Shown piece by piece: positions 22,826 to 35,037 of a stretch of 64,000 nt of DNA (the first letter of the stretch is position 1; every line of letters starts with the position of its first letter). The notes beneath the pieces are model-generated. The model saw only the letters and a program-made list of their open reading frames with translations, ran no database searches and had not been told where the DNA came from. The stretch comes from Rhizophlyctis rosea. Taxonomy: Eukaryota > Chytridiomycota > Chytridiomycetes > Rhizophlyctidales > Rhizophlyctidaceae. The DNA lies in the NCBI GenBank assembly GCA_027596075.1, contig JADGJC010000108.1, positions 53,755 to 117,754 of the forward strand, given 5' to 3'. Position numbers and translations under genes: made by a program.

Positions 22826-25610
22826 TGGATGTTGGAATGTTATTGCCTGTGGGAACCGAATTGGTAGAGGGCGGCTAATGAGTGAGAAAAGTATTGAGAG
22901 GTTGAGCGTTGATATCGAGCAAAGGGAGGTGTGAGGAAAATCCAGTGAAAGGGTGCGCGCTCAAGGACGGGCGCAGAAATTTCCGCGTCCAAAATCGTTC
23001 CTGCACAGCGCGCAAGCACGGCAATTGTGCGTCAAATGGATTATATGATTCAGAATGTATGACAGGACGCGGAGATTTCTTCTAAACGTTTGAGGCGCCC
23101 ATGCCCTTGATGTCCAATTGACAGAGTTCAATACGAAGTTCAAATCATTTTGTACGCACCTTGCTATGACGTTATGAAGAGGGTTTGATCGCTTGATACC
23201 AAATGGAATGTAAAACGGGCAAAGCCGCCAAATCGAGTATGTGCAAAGAGCACTTATTGTCGCTCCGGCGTAGGAAAAATTACAAAAATTCCGAACACTT
23301 ATAGCATTGAATATGGACCGAATTGAATAGTGATGTGAGAAAATGGAGGAAAATTGCAAGAGCAAGAAGTATCGCCAAGCAAGCACACTTCAAATGTGAG
23401 TGAGAGCGCGAGAGTGTGCTCATTTGGTGCACCTGGAATTGGGGCTTGTGACTCCGTCCCATCCCAAATGACGATCCGAACTACCGGAATTTGTTCAATT
23501 GCAACAATGTGGCGCAGGCAGATTTATCGGACATCATGGTGATGACGTGAACTGGAAAAGAGGCACACCTGATGGGATGGAGGAGGAGAGGGCAGATGGA
23601 TAGAGATGCATGTCATTATATACATCCGGCACGAACATTTGAGCCTGTCGATGAGACGACCGGAAGTGGGTAGGAGTGGTAGGTGTGTTGTTTCGTTGAT
23701 CCAGGACTGGTATTTTACTGATGGATCTGAATTGATGGGTGTGAAGCATTACTGATTCTTTCATACGCAATAGCGCCCGTATGTCGTGTTCATGAACCCC
23801 GTCCAACGTCCTTTTTTGTCATAAATGTTGAAAATTCAAATGAGCAAAGGAATTCGCTGCGATAATCACGGCAACCCATCCGGAAGACCGCCAATGTCCG
23901 AAAATACCATATACCTCATCCCAATCCGGACCTGTCAATTGCTAGGCACAGAGAATCTCCGTTCAATTTGACGTCTGTGATTGCATGTCAAAGCAGCAGT
24001 TCCATTTGTATTTTGCAGCTTTTTTGAAAAGCCCGCATGCGAATGGGAAAAGGGGAAGAAGTGAAAGGGTCTTGAACGCTTACGTCACCGGGCGACAGCC
24101 AGTGATTTGAGGGGCTTGACCACAAGCCCTCATTGTTGGTACAAACTGACCGCAAATGAAAATTGGCCCTCCATCTTCTGCCTTCGTTGTTTTGAACGGC
24201 CACTTTTCGGGACTAGTAGAACACCCAAAACTTTCAAACATATACCGGTAACTACTATCTGACCTGATACAGCACAAGAAAAGTCACTTATCAGGAACAA
24301 TTAAACAGCGGGCTGGACTTTCTCAGTGCGTTTTGAATCTATCTATCGACTCGGCTTACTAGTGAAGGCTTTGTAACCTTTGCTGCAAGAAGCGAAGGTG
24401 ACGGTCTTCACCGCTTCTGAGCTCTTTCCTCACCTTACAGTTAGGAATACAGAATTAATATTTGGAATCAGAATCCATTGGTTCATGAACTCATCTGACC
24501 CAAAACCGCACCTAAATTGGCACACCGACATATTATTCCTCAATTGTCTTTCGTGTCTCATTCAATGCGAAGAAGGAATGCAATGCTCTCCCCTTTATAG
24601 TTGAACAGGATGTGCTGAAATCGCTTGTTCGTTCAGGGGAGCTTGTGTACATTAGGCAGTTATCAAAATTTTTTCAGAACTCCGCGAAATGATGAATGAG
24701 TTGAATTTTTATTCAGATGAAACTTGCGGCTCTTGTAATTCCATGGCAATGAATTTACATGCGGAGCGCAATCTGTACTATCGCATCCACCACCGCATGC
24801 GCTCTTTGCCCAATTAGAAGGCTCGCCGCTGGCTGATACCGGATATCGTCTCCCCACCACCCAAAGTACCCCATCCACTCTTCTCCTCCTTCACCCGTGA
24901 CCACTCTGTGTCTTTCTTACCATGAGGTTCCTCTTCATCAAATTGCCAGGTCCCCTTCTTACCAATTTTGCCGCCCGACGATCCCCACCTTCCTTCCTTC
25001 GGCTTAGCTTTTGGTCGCAACATGCCCATGAGCTGCAAAGCAAGCAGCCAGGTATTCAACAAGCTGGAAGAATCTGCGTTGTTTGTCGCGCGTGTGGGGC
25101 TTGGGGTGAGCGAGCGTACACGCGATGTTCGTGAAATGACCCTTGAAGCAACTTGCCAGGTTGCCGCGCATGGGACGATTTGGTGTAGATGCAGTCAGAC
25201 GTCAGAGGGCCAGATGCCCGTGACGGCTGCTGATGCTAGGCAATCTCGGCTTCTGCAATTCATGAGTCCCATGTTGTGTAACTGCACACATGAGACCCCT
25301 CCGGATACTTAGTGGCTGCGAATCAAGCCCTCTGGCGGTAGCTGTTTACCATTTGGAATTATTTTGAAAACGGCTGAGGACATGCAGGTTCTGCCAAGTC
25401 CTCCATTCCCATCCCGCAGCAGTAATCTTTTCCTTTTTAGCAAGTCCGCAGCTTAATGTTGCACGCAACCGTCTGTGTCACAACGGGCGAGGTCCAGAGC
25501 ATTCCTGCAAAAGCTGAAACTATAAAATCCAGTTGCATTCTTTGTCCCCAATTTTCTCCCCCATATATCCAATCCCTCTCACAAACCCATTCCATCCGAA
25601 AACCCAACCC
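22826..25610. other. gene-poor 2.8 kb region
   Basis: This is the largest gap in the window. It lies upstream of both flanking genes (Clr2-like leftward, arrestin-like rightward). I see many short unrelated open stretches, AT-rich patches around 23200-23350 and 24000-24500, and one possible small gene at 24814-25029. No repeats, transposon ends or RNA genes were recognised. Confidence 0.45.
24814..25029 (-). CDS. possible small basic hypothetical protein
   Basis: A 71-residue frame on the minus strand starts MGMLRPKAKPKEG and ends GWGTLGGGETISGISQRR plus two residues. It is hydrophilic, rich in Lys, Gly and Glu, and reads like an exon (few rare residues, codon choice like its neighbours). 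The open frame extends some residues further upstream without another ATG, so an upstream exon is possible. I do not recognise a family. It sits alone in the gene-poor stretch, so it could be a remnant or chance. Confidence 0.3.
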   Translation of the reverse strand: MGMLRPKAKPKEGRWGSSGGKIGKKGTWQFDEEEPHGKKDTEWSRVKEEKSGWGTLGGGETISGISQRRAF

Positions 25611-26891
25611 ATGGACATCCTCCTCCCCCACGAAAAACCCTTCCTCCTCTCCATACACCCCCACCCCTCCACACAAACCTACATCGCCGGCCTCCCCGGC
25701 ATAACCCCCTTCACCCTCCACTGCCTCCTCCACATCACAAACCCCTCCAAATCAAAACACAAGGCCATCCATTCGTTGAAATGCGAATTTAGGGGCATGA
25801 CGTGGGCGAATGTTGGGGTGTTTGAGGCGCATATTGAGAGGAAGGTGGTGTTGGTTGAGCCGCCGGTGAAGGGGGCGTTGGAAGATAGTAGGGTTAGGCC
25901 CTTGGGGCCGGGGGAGACGAGGGAGTTTGAGGTGGTGTTTGAGGTTGAGGGGGGTGGAAGAGGGGGGCCGGAGTATTTGCCAGCTAGGGGGAGGAAGTTG
26001 GTATGTTGTGTAACCTTATACTCTCGCCACATCCTGTCACCTACTTTCTAAGTGTTGCCCACGGAACAGGTCGGACGAGAACGAGCAAACACAGCCTACA
26101 GCTTCGACGTCATCCTCCAAATGCACAACAGAAGCTTCCTCACATCCTCCACAATCCCCATAACCGCAACAGCCGACGTACCCCTCATATGGTACGACCA
26201 CCAAGACGTCACAAACCTCTTCCGCATCCCAACCCTCGACCCCGCACCAGGCTGGACAAACAGCATCCCGCACCACATTCCCACTACAACACCGTTCCTC
26301 CCAGACTACCCCTTCAGCATCGATTTGACTTTCCCTTCCGGCCTAACATTCAGTATTGGGGGATACATCGACTTCAACATAAGAATCACACCCAAACCCG
26401 GTCGAACCCTAACCCTAGACTCAATAACCCTTCAAATAGACCAAACAACCGCCATCTTCGCATCAGGCGCCACCTCCATTTCCGGCGGCGGTGGCGGCGG
26501 AGGTGAAATGTACGGCGTCAAACCAAAAGCCGGGCTCCGCGGCCAAACGTCCACGATCTTCCAAACGAGGATAAAGTCGATCCCTTTGACGACGCAGCAG
26601 TTCTCTTTACCATTGGAAGGGAGACCTCCGGTGGTGGGTGAAGAAGAGGAAGGGGCTATTCTGCCGACACGGTGTAAAGCGGGGTTAGACAAGTCCTTTA
26701 TTGTTAAGCATGTGTTTAGGGTGTTGATGAAGATTAGTGGTGGGGTTCCTGGGCATGTGGAAGTTCCCTGTCGGGTGGTGGAGTGGAAGAAGGCGGATGT
26801 TATGCAGTACTTTAAGGATAATCCGGATGTGAAGAATGAGGTGATTGATGGGACGGTGCCGGAGTATGTGCCGGAGTATGTGGAGCCATAG
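25611..26891 (+). CDS. arrestin-fold protein 1, two exons
   Basis: Exons 25611-26000 and 26070-26891 join in phase 0 across a 69-nt intron (GTATGT...AACAG) to give 403 residues. The first half has arrestin-N-like strands (GITPFTLHCLLHITNPSK, HSLKCEFRGMTW) and the second half arrestin-C-like strands (PFSIDLTFPSGLTFSIGG, YIDFNIRITPK, LDSITLQIDQTTAIFA, VPCRVVEWKK). Alpha-arrestins are adaptors for ubiquitin ligases and cargo sorting. I see no clear PPxY motif, so a Nedd4-family link is not supported. The C-terminus repeats PEYVPEYVEP. A Gly-rich loop (seven Gly) sits at nt 26485-26507. The gene is related in fold to the one at 36864, but the two are not close copies. Confidence 0.65.
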
Positions 26892-28232
26892 GTGGGAGGA
26901 TTGTGATAGGCGATGGGGGTGGGGCGTTGTACATTATGTACTTTATGTAGAATAGGGAGTACCATGTAATACTCATGTAATATAATGTTTTTTCCCTTAT
27001 GCATAATTTATTAGTAGTGACGCGGGAAAGATTGCGAACCGACTCTGCCTCTCTCCTCGTAGCCCAGCCTTGTGACTGGCATAGCAGCATTCAGGCCCCT
27101 CTACGGAAAAGGATTGACATGTGAGACATCGAGATCTATATACATCTTGGCATTCATCGGAATGCTCGAGCGTGGGGCCTGGTGGTAGACGTGCATCGCT
27201 CCTCATTCTTCCCTCCAGGAAACCATCCCACCATCTGATACTGACACAATGCCGAAGTGTACAAAGCTACAACTTTACTTGTGCCTTGAAGATGGTTAAC
27301 CTGGAACAAACAGGAACGAGGCGACCAGAAGGCACAACCAGCAATCCATCTCCGTACTTCTTATCGCCGCCCCGAAAGGACCAGCACACCTCCCCGAAGA
27401 CCTTGTCAACTGATGTGCCCTAGCTGCCGTTTCCGACCAGACTTCAAACATGGTTATGCTCCAGGTGCCTCCCCGGTTGAGTAAAAGCGACCCTAGATCC
27501 TAGCGAAGTCCTACCTGTGTTTTTCGTAAGGGAATACCACAGTCACTGGTGTGGAAAACTCTTCCGTCTTTGTTGCTCCGAAGAGCGCGTTCCTTGAGTC
27601 ATCCACCCCTTCCCCAGAGACTTCACGCTCAAGCCTTGAGTGCTACCTGTCCCCGGAATGGTCTTTTCCGAAAAGGAAATTCTTTCCCCATGGCCTCCGT
27701 CAGTAAGGCCGCGGGGGCGGTGACGGCGGCGGCGCTGTTGGAGCGCATATGGTGTTTTCTATGGTAGGGGAGGGAAAAGGATAGGTAGTATGCCATACAA
27801 CGCGGTGGTGGGCGGGCCGTGCAAGAAGAGTGAGGTCAGATACCTCGAACTTAGAGCTGTCGTCGTTTCAAAGACCCATGCTGCTCCCGCTCAGACCGGG
27901 AAGGTTGGGGCACCGCGCGTAATCCCCATTTCAGTTTTGGCGCACGTGTTGGGAGTGGCCTGATCAAATATGATCGGTGTCAAGGCAGCCAACCAATGAT
28001 GATAGAGCCATGAGCCGCATGGCTGACCAGCGTTCTGATCAGTGTTGACTGATTTTGGTCGCCCTTGATCCGAGGTTACGGTCAGGTCTCATTGTTGGAT
28101 CCTTGCAAGAAATGGACAGTCACTGCACTGCCGCCACACATGCAGCGCCACACACTCGCCACCCTCACTTTTTTTGAAATTTGACTTGCACTCCAAACTG
28201 TGGAACTTTTACGCAAACTTCAACACACCAAA
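26892..28232. other. intergenic, 1.3 kb
   Basis: This holds the 3' end of the arrestin-like transcript and the promoter of LTV1. Short open stretches overlap in several frames with no family resemblance. Around 27955-28085 short TGATC words recur, but not as an ordered repeat. Confidence 0.45.
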
Positions 28233-30543
28233 ATGCCCACCAAAAAGCGCTTCATAGACCCCAAAAAGTCCGTTCACTTCCAGCTGGTACACCGTTCGCA
28301 GCGGGACCCCGAGCTTGCGAACGACGAGGCCAGTCAATATGTATTGAAGCCGGTGCCCCCGAGCAAGAACTTGGTCAAGGTGTGTTTGGACACTCGGAGT
28401 TGACTTTCTCTGCATGTACAAATGGGGAAAGGAAAGAGGAAAAGCGGCGCTACTGGCAGCTCAGTCGGGACAGTTTGCACTGCTATCATCACGGCGCAGC
28501 GGTGGTCGGATTTCAGAGTGCTTCAATACACCTGCTGACCGACTGCTTGTCTTTGCTTGTAAACAGAAAGGTAAATACGACCTTGACCAACTACCAGACA
28601 CGGAAGACTATCTTTCCGACGACCATGATTTGGATGATGACGACTTTGACAGTGACGAAGGATGGGAAGATGACGAAGCAGAGTATTTGGGAGAGGAGGA
28701 CGATGACGAAGAAGAGCGGCCTCGTCCGCAGAGAAGACCTGTCGAGACGAAGAAGCAAGTCGCTTATGTGTAAGCATTCCTTGTCGGCACCATGAAATGC
28801 CACTCCACAGGATCTTTTATTTCTGACCACAATGCAATACAGCGCACCAAAAGAAGAAGCCTCCATGCACGGCATCTACTTCGCAGACCAAGACTCCTAC
28901 AACTACCTCCAACACCTAAAACCCATCGGTCAAGACCCCTCCGCAGTCTTCGTCGAAGCAAAATCCCAAAAAAAGGACTCCAAAAAACCCTCAATTCAAT
29001 TCCTCGACACATCCGACACAGCCTCCCAATCCACCACAACCCGCATCAAAAACACAAACTTCTCCCTCCCCTCCGAAGCCCTCCCCTCCGCCTACGAAGA
29101 GCGCGTCGGCATGCTCGCCCGGGGCGGGGAGCTGAATCAGATTGATATCGACCCGTCGATGAGGGAGGTTATGTATGCGTTGGATGATGAGGCGTATGTT
29201 GAGGATGCGGAGGAGTTGGATGAGTTCTTTGGGGCGTTTGGGGCGGAGGAGGTGTCGGAGGATATGGCGGAGGAGTTGGGGTTGGAGTTTGAGAGGAGGG
29301 AGGGGGATGCGGATTGGGGAGAGGAGGAGGGGGAGGAGGGGGAGGATGGGGAGAGGGAAGAGGATCCGTGGAAGGAGTTTAAGAAGTGAGTATATTGATC
29401 GTATATTGATTTCATGGTCAATTTGGTCTGTGCATGTCGTACGGGGTGTCACGCACTATGGGCATCCGAGTGTGCCTTCCATCTGCTTACATGCACCACT
29501 CACCTCCCCAGATTCCAAAAACAAACCGAAACAACTTTCTCAGACGAAGATGACGACGCCTCCCTCTCCTCCCACACCGACGCAACACCCCGCGCCCACC
29601 ACTCACGCCCACCCCGCTCCACAACAGCCCTAACAGCCATGACCGGCATGTCCGCAATCTCCATGAACCGCTCCGAACACCTCGTCCTAGTCGACGACCG
29701 CTTCGATCAAATCGAACGCGAATACGACGACGAGAATATCGGTGAACTTGACGCCGAGGACCCGGAAGTTCGGGGCGATAACCTTTTATCGTTGGAGAGA
29801 TTTAATGGCGTCATGGACGATTTCTTGGAAAGTACTATGACTATGGGGAAGAGGAAGCGTGTCGTTGATCGGCGGGAACCGGTTAAGCAGATGGATGAGG
29901 TGCGGGGGATGTTGAAGGGTGATGCGAGGGAGGCGGTTGAGAGGGAGTTGGCTGGTGTTGAGTTGGCTCCCCGAGCGGACGGGGAGGGGGAAGAAGAAGA
30001 ACTCGAAATGGACTTCCGCTCAAAAGCCGAACGGAGGAAAGAAGTGTGGGATGTCGAAACTGTCCTTACTACATACAGTAATATCTACAACCATCCGAAA
30101 TTGATATCGGAGGTTGCGAGGGGGGTGGGGAGGATTAAGTTGAAGGGACGGATGGGGATGCCGGTTGTTGAGGGGAAGGAGAATGATGGGGAGGAAAGGG
30201 GGGAGGAGGGGAGTGATAGTGAGGGGGAGGATGAGGGGGATGAGGAGGATGGTGAGAAGGTTAATAAAGGGGCGAAGAGGGAGAAGGGGGAGACGAAGGA
30301 GGAGAAGAAGGCTAGGAAGGAGGCTGTTAAGGCTGAGAGACGGGTATGTGTTAAGGTGTTCGTTTGTTTTTGAACTCTTACGCCCGCTTCGAAGATTCGC
30401 TAATGAGTGTTTTGCGTCCTTGTTTTTAGAATCGCCGAACGGAGAAGAAAGCCACCAAGACGGCGTTCAAGGAGGAGAAAGCTCGGCAGTCAAAAACCAT
30501 TGGGAATAAGAGGATGCAGGAGGGGGCCATGCATCTTGCTTAG
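28233..30543 (+). CDS. LTV1: 40S ribosome biogenesis factor LTV1, five exons
   Basis: Exons 28233-28379, 28567-28769, 28843-29385, 29512-30343 and 30430-30543 keep frame and give 612 residues. LTV1 assembles onto the pre-40S head with Enp1 and Rps3 and is released after phosphorylation. The start MPTKKRFIDPKKSVHFQLVHRSQRD (quoted in two parts: MPTKKRFIDPKKS, then VHFQLVHRSQRD) matches the family N-terminus. Later come HGIYFADQDSYNYLQHL, the conserved NRSEHLVLVDDRFDQIERE block with GMSAISM before it, and the basic C-terminus NRRTEKKATKTAFKEEKAR. Acidic low-complexity stretches (Asp/Glu-rich in exons 2, 3 and 4) make it longer than yeast LTV1. It is convergent with the aminopeptidase gene at 30920. 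Exon 3 and exon 4 each change from C-rich to G-rich codons part-way. Confidence 0.93.
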
Positions 30544-30919
30544 GGTTGGGAATTTTCCGTTTGTGTCCGTTTCTCGTTTCTGTGATATCACCTAGAATAT
30601 GACTGTATATAAGATATGATCAATTGTTAATAATTTACCTTTTTTGTGAGTGCTCTATTTATGCGGTTGACCATTGGAGCTTGTCGAAGAGATATGTTGG
30701 ACTTCCTCTTGCTTCCTGTAATTGAGCACTTGCATCAACACTTGGAACATCCTTCACAGCAATGTCCCATCGTTGCTTAGACCACTGTCAAGACGAAGTC
30801 AACCAGATCAGGCGAAAAGCACATAACGTCCAAAACAGAAGTTGCGTGAAGTTGCATATGGTATTATCAAAACCATAACAAGTCGGGCCACATGACTTCC
30901 CACGCTCAACCCCTCCACA
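30544..30919. other. convergent intergenic region
   Basis: This lies between the LTV1 stop and the aminopeptidase stop. It probably contains both polyadenylation regions. Nothing else is seen. Confidence 0.5.
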
Positions 30920-32950
30920 TTAATCAACTTTGAGCTGGGCGTCGATGGATGGGAAGTGCTCAAAGAAGGTCTATCACGACATTGTCAAGCATGCCGTGTC
31001 TCATCGCATCAATCAACATTATCATACCTGGAACAACTTCACAGAATTCTCAATATCTTCAGTACCCGTCATCTCTCTGCACGAGTGCATGCTAAGTTGC
31101 GGGTTTCCAACATCTAAACGGAACGACGCAATATTTCGATGAGATCGCGTCTTCCTCCAACCAGATCCGCAACAAAAGTCAACTCACCAATAGTCCGAAG
31201 CCCCATCTTAGCACTCAACATCGGCCCAATAGTACTCCCACAAGGCGAATCATTCCTCACAACAAACTCCTGCACCTTAACCGTCGCCTCTCCCTTCCCA
31301 ACCGCCCTATTATGAATTTCCACACACTCCCTCAACACCGCCGTCGTAATTGCCGTCGTCGCATACTTCTGGTTCGCATTCTGCTTGATAACAAGCCCGG
31401 CGTTAATCAACGGGCGGTGGTTATCTTCATGCTTGTCCGGGTAGTTGGGGTGCGTGGCGTGTGCCATGTCGGCGGAAATGAGGAGAGATGAGGACATTGC
31501 TTTAGCGAAGTTTTCGTCTACGAATTTGTTTGGGGCGCCAAGAGCTGCGAGGCGGCGGACGGTGATTTCGAGGAGGTTGGATTCGGCGCCGTAGGCGGAG
31601 ACGGAGCCGATTTCTTCGTTGTCGAAGAGGGTGATTAGGCGGATGTTGGGGTCGGTGCTTAGTGAGTTTCCGCTGGTGCTGTGGATCAAGGCCTGTAGTG
31701 TTGCTCAGGGTTAGGGATCATGCTTGCAGTGCTCCACTGGAACGTGACTTACACTTAGTGAGCAGTACGACATAACAAGGTTATCACATCGTGCCGAGTA
31801 TACAAATTCATCGTGAACTCCGCCGATTGTTGAGGGCTGCGTGTCATACAGGCAAAGCTCAAAATCGCCAATCTCAGACACTATATTGATGCCACTTGAG
31901 AAAGGGGTGCACAAGACCCATCAAGATATGAAATATTCGCCATACCTTCAACACCAAGTTCTCCCGCCAGAAGCTTCAGCAAAAGTGGATGGTGCCGTTC
32001 CTCCACTCCGAGTGTCGAGCTTTCCTCACCCTCCTTCGGCTTGGCTGCTGCGTTCAATCTGCCCGAATATATGAGTTTTTGCGGATTCCGCGGATGTCAG
32101 CAGATAGTCATTGCTCACGTCTTAGACGCTAAGCCTAGAATAGGCAACAGCTGCGTTTCATTGTTGAATTTGAATGCTTCGTTTACGGTCCGGTCGAGAT
32201 GAATAGCAAGGGTGGGAATGCGCAAGATTGGTTTGTTGATATGAACCAATTGGTGGTCCAACTTCCCGTCCGACCGCTTGGTTATTACACGGCCCGCTAC
32301 CCTGCCAAACAGATAAACACATGCTTTTGATAGAACACAAGAGACGCGAATAACTCACCCCAAGTCCCGATCAAACCACGTAGCCCAAATCCCTCCTCCA
32401 TACGTTTCCACTCCAACCTGTAGGTAGCCAAACTTCTCCTTCTTGGATCGCGGCTTAACCTGCAGATGGGTTCAATTGACTTGTTCACGCTGAGAGGGAA
32501 GCAGAAGAAGCTCACCTTGAAACACGGAGAATCGGTGTGCGCCCCCAACATAGAGAAGCCGTTTCCGCTCTTGTACTTCCCACCCACAGCAAAAGCCACT
32601 ATAGAGCTTTTGTTACGCGTGAAGAAGTACTTTCCGCCAGGAGACACCAAGTCCTGCCACGAGTCCCGCTCGTTGATCTCCTCGTAGCCGGCATCGAGGA
32701 GACGCGTGCGGGCGGAGTCGACGGCGTGGAATGGGGATGGGGAAGCGTTGACAAAGGTTATGAAGTCTGAGGCAGACTGTGGTATGGAGCGGGTGGATAC
32801 GAGTCGTGGAGAACCGGGACGGGATAAGGAAGGTAGGAATACCCAGGAAGAAGACAAGGACGAGCGCCGTAAGAAGGACTTTTTAGGATTATCAGGCGCA
32901 CCGGTGGAGATGAATTTGCACTGCTCAAAGCTCTATGTTCCACTTACCAT
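30920..32950 (-). CDS. aspartyl aminopeptidase, M18 family, about nine exons
   Basis: This metallopeptidase removes N-terminal Asp/Glu from peptides and forms large cytosolic or vacuolar complexes (DNPEP/Ape4 type). Metal-site words are all present: [10 protein letters not shown] (exon 32516-32776), [25 protein letters not shown] and [33 protein letters not shown] and the C-terminal [10 protein letters not shown], then SIDAQLKVD, complete the family. Exons 32776-32516, 32459-32359 and 32301-32119 and those after join in frame. The ATG at 32948-32950 is followed at once by GTAAGT, and the 171-nt intron ends CCACAG before [20 protein letters not shown], the normal N-terminus. So the first coding exon supplies only Met. 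The unspliced reading upstream of SASDF is Arg/Ser-rich and hydrophobic, like an organelle presequence, but has no ATG. Confidence 0.9.
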
Positions 32951-33454
32951 ATTTATATGTGCTCTTCTGGGGCGTATGTGAGTGTTCGTCCGTGTGTGTG
33001 AGAGAAGATGAAAGGTGAGAAAGTAGCAGGCAAGAGTGGCAAGGAAATGAAGAGGGGAAAGATCCTAGATGGGAGCTGGGGGTTGGGCCCAATTGGGGGC
33101 GCAGCCAGCTCAAGTCATCTGACTGGAACATAGATTAATTAGTGTCATGTGATTTTAACAACAGATTTCCGTCACCTTGTGTTTGGGTTGAAGAACTGCG
33201 CAGGACTTTTCAATTTGCTTCTTCATCTTTTCAGCAGCCTCAAAAGTCGCTAAGCGAGAAAGCAGAACACAGTTTTCATACGAATCAAAGCGCCTAAGGA
33301 TACCAATATAATACTTGGCCCTCAGCACCACTACCGTATTTTGTTTGAGTGCAGATCTGAGCCGGTTGCTCTCGACAGTTTCTGCCAGAAGTTTGCGCTG
33401 CACCAACACCAACCGACAACCGCCCACCACTTCAACCGGACAGCGTGACTTGAG
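32951..33454. promoter_or_regulatory. divergent promoter region, aminopeptidase / CWC21-like
   Basis: About 500 bp lie between two divergent starts. On the minus strand an open frame (33155-33535) runs through most of it without an ATG. Whether it is an exon is unclear. No TATA box or known site was identified. Confidence 0.4.
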
Positions 33455-35037
33455 ATGTACAACGGAATAGGTACGTTGACGGACTACCCTATCTTCATCT
33501 CGACAAACCTCACCATTTTGGACAGGGCTTTCCACCGCACGTGGTTCTGGAACGAACGGCTATGTCCAGCGCAATCTGTCGGCACTCCGCCCGCGGGACA
33601 AGCAGCCTCACCAAGCTCCCAACTTCTCGGACGATCGTGAACCCCCTTCCTTACTCCGAAAACCCAACCAAGATATTCTCCTGCACGAACGAAAACGTCA
33701 AGTCGAAGTTCAATGCTTGGAATTGCGGGAAAACCTGGAGGGCCAGGACCTTCAAGAGGAGGAGATCGAGGAGAGGGTGTCGGCTTTGCGGGAGAAGCTG
33801 CTGAAAAACTTGCAAAAGATGACTCAGGACGAGAAAACGTTGAAGGAGCATCAGGTTCATCAATTGGCGGAGGCTAAGGAAAAGAAGAATGCGGAGATGC
33901 AGCGGGCTTTTGGTATCAGTAAAGATTTTGTGGAGGGTGCGGCTTTTGATCGGGACTTGCAGGTTGGTGTAGAGGCCGTTTTTTTGGCCGTCGTACGCAC
34001 CGAGGGTGGGAGGAACTCGATACTAAATTCCACCTTGCTTCGTTTAGGAACGGCTAAAACAAGAAAGGGCAGAAAAGCGACAACAGCGAGAGGATCAACG
34101 CATACAGTCTCTCATTGAACACGAAGAACGCCGTAAGAAGGAACGGCTGGAACGGGAGGAGGATGAAAAACGGCGAGAGAAAGAGCGGCAAAAATGGGAA
34201 GAAGAGCAACGTGAGCAAATGAGAAGGCGCGAAGAGCAACGGCGACGGGAGTTTGAGAGGTGCCGAGGGGATCATTACGATGGTCGTGCTCGCTCCGACC
34301 GGTATGAGCCTCGCCGCATCGACGATAACAACCGACGGGGTCGGGGCAGAAGGTCGCCATCATCGTCACCAGACCGTGGGCGGGAGGGAAGGCGAAGGCG
34401 CAGTCCCGCCGAATCATCCTCTCGGTCGAGATCCCCCGGTGCCAGGCGGCCGCCTCCAGCTCGTCGCAGCCCATCAGAGTCCAGGTCCAGGTCCAGAACT
34501 CCTCCCGCCAGGAAAAACCGTCGCGCCCCGTCCGAATCGCGGTCCAGGTCGAGGTCGCCCCCCGTCAGAAAAGGCCGTCGCACACCGTCAGCATCGCCAT
34601 CAAGGTCTCGAAGCCCTCCCGCTAGAAACTCGCGCCGCAGTCCATCCGAATCACGCTCCCGCAGTCCACCCGCCCGAAAATCCAGGCGCACTCCGTCGCC
34701 CTCCCGTTCGCCGTCTCCTCGTCGTGACAGTGCCAGAAGGGATGACAAGCGACGGGCGTCGTCTTCTCGTTCTCGCAGTCCGGATGTTCGGGGGAACGGT
34801 CGGGGTGGGAAGAGAGGGCGGTCGGTTTCGGAGGAGAGGGATGGCAAGGCTTTGAAGCGTGGGAGGCGGGAAGGGTCTTCTTCGGCTGATGAGCGTGGAC
34901 CGCCGCGTGGGGGTAATGCTGGTCGTCGTGGGAGAGATCGTTCGGTTAGTTCTAGTCGGTCCAGGGGGAGGAATGCGAGTAGGAGTAGTGGGTCGTCGAG
35001 AAGCAGTGGGAGTGGCAGTAGGAGTCGAAGTCGTTGA
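33455..35037 (+). CDS. CWC21/SRRM2-type spliceosome protein with RS domain, three exons
   Basis: Exons 33455-33470 (16 nt), 33526-33962 and 34048-35037 keep frame and give 480 residues. The N-terminus is the cwf21-family signature: MYNGIG, then after the first intron LSTARGSGTNGYVQRNLS. CWC21 binds Prp8 and Snu114 in the catalytic spliceosome, and human SRRM2 has the same N-terminus. A coiled-coil, Glu/Arg-rich region containing the cwf21 helix (EEIEERVSALREKLL) follows. A long RS domain fills residues 290-480 (SRSRSP, PPARKSRR, with repeated APSESRSRSRSPP-type units). This domain organisation is closer to SRRM2 than to the short yeast Cwc21. The tiny first exon, ending just after MYNGI, is supported by the perfect continuation of the motif. 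Confidence 0.92.

Noticed and set aside
27549..27767. Open frame starting LPSLLLRRARSLSHPP resembling a mitochondrial presequence
   Set aside because: No ATG, no continuation into a recognisable mature protein, and no splice partner found.
27955..28085. Recurring TGATC words as a possible regulatory or repeat array
   Set aside because: Spacing is irregular and the words are short. No dyad or ordered unit was found.
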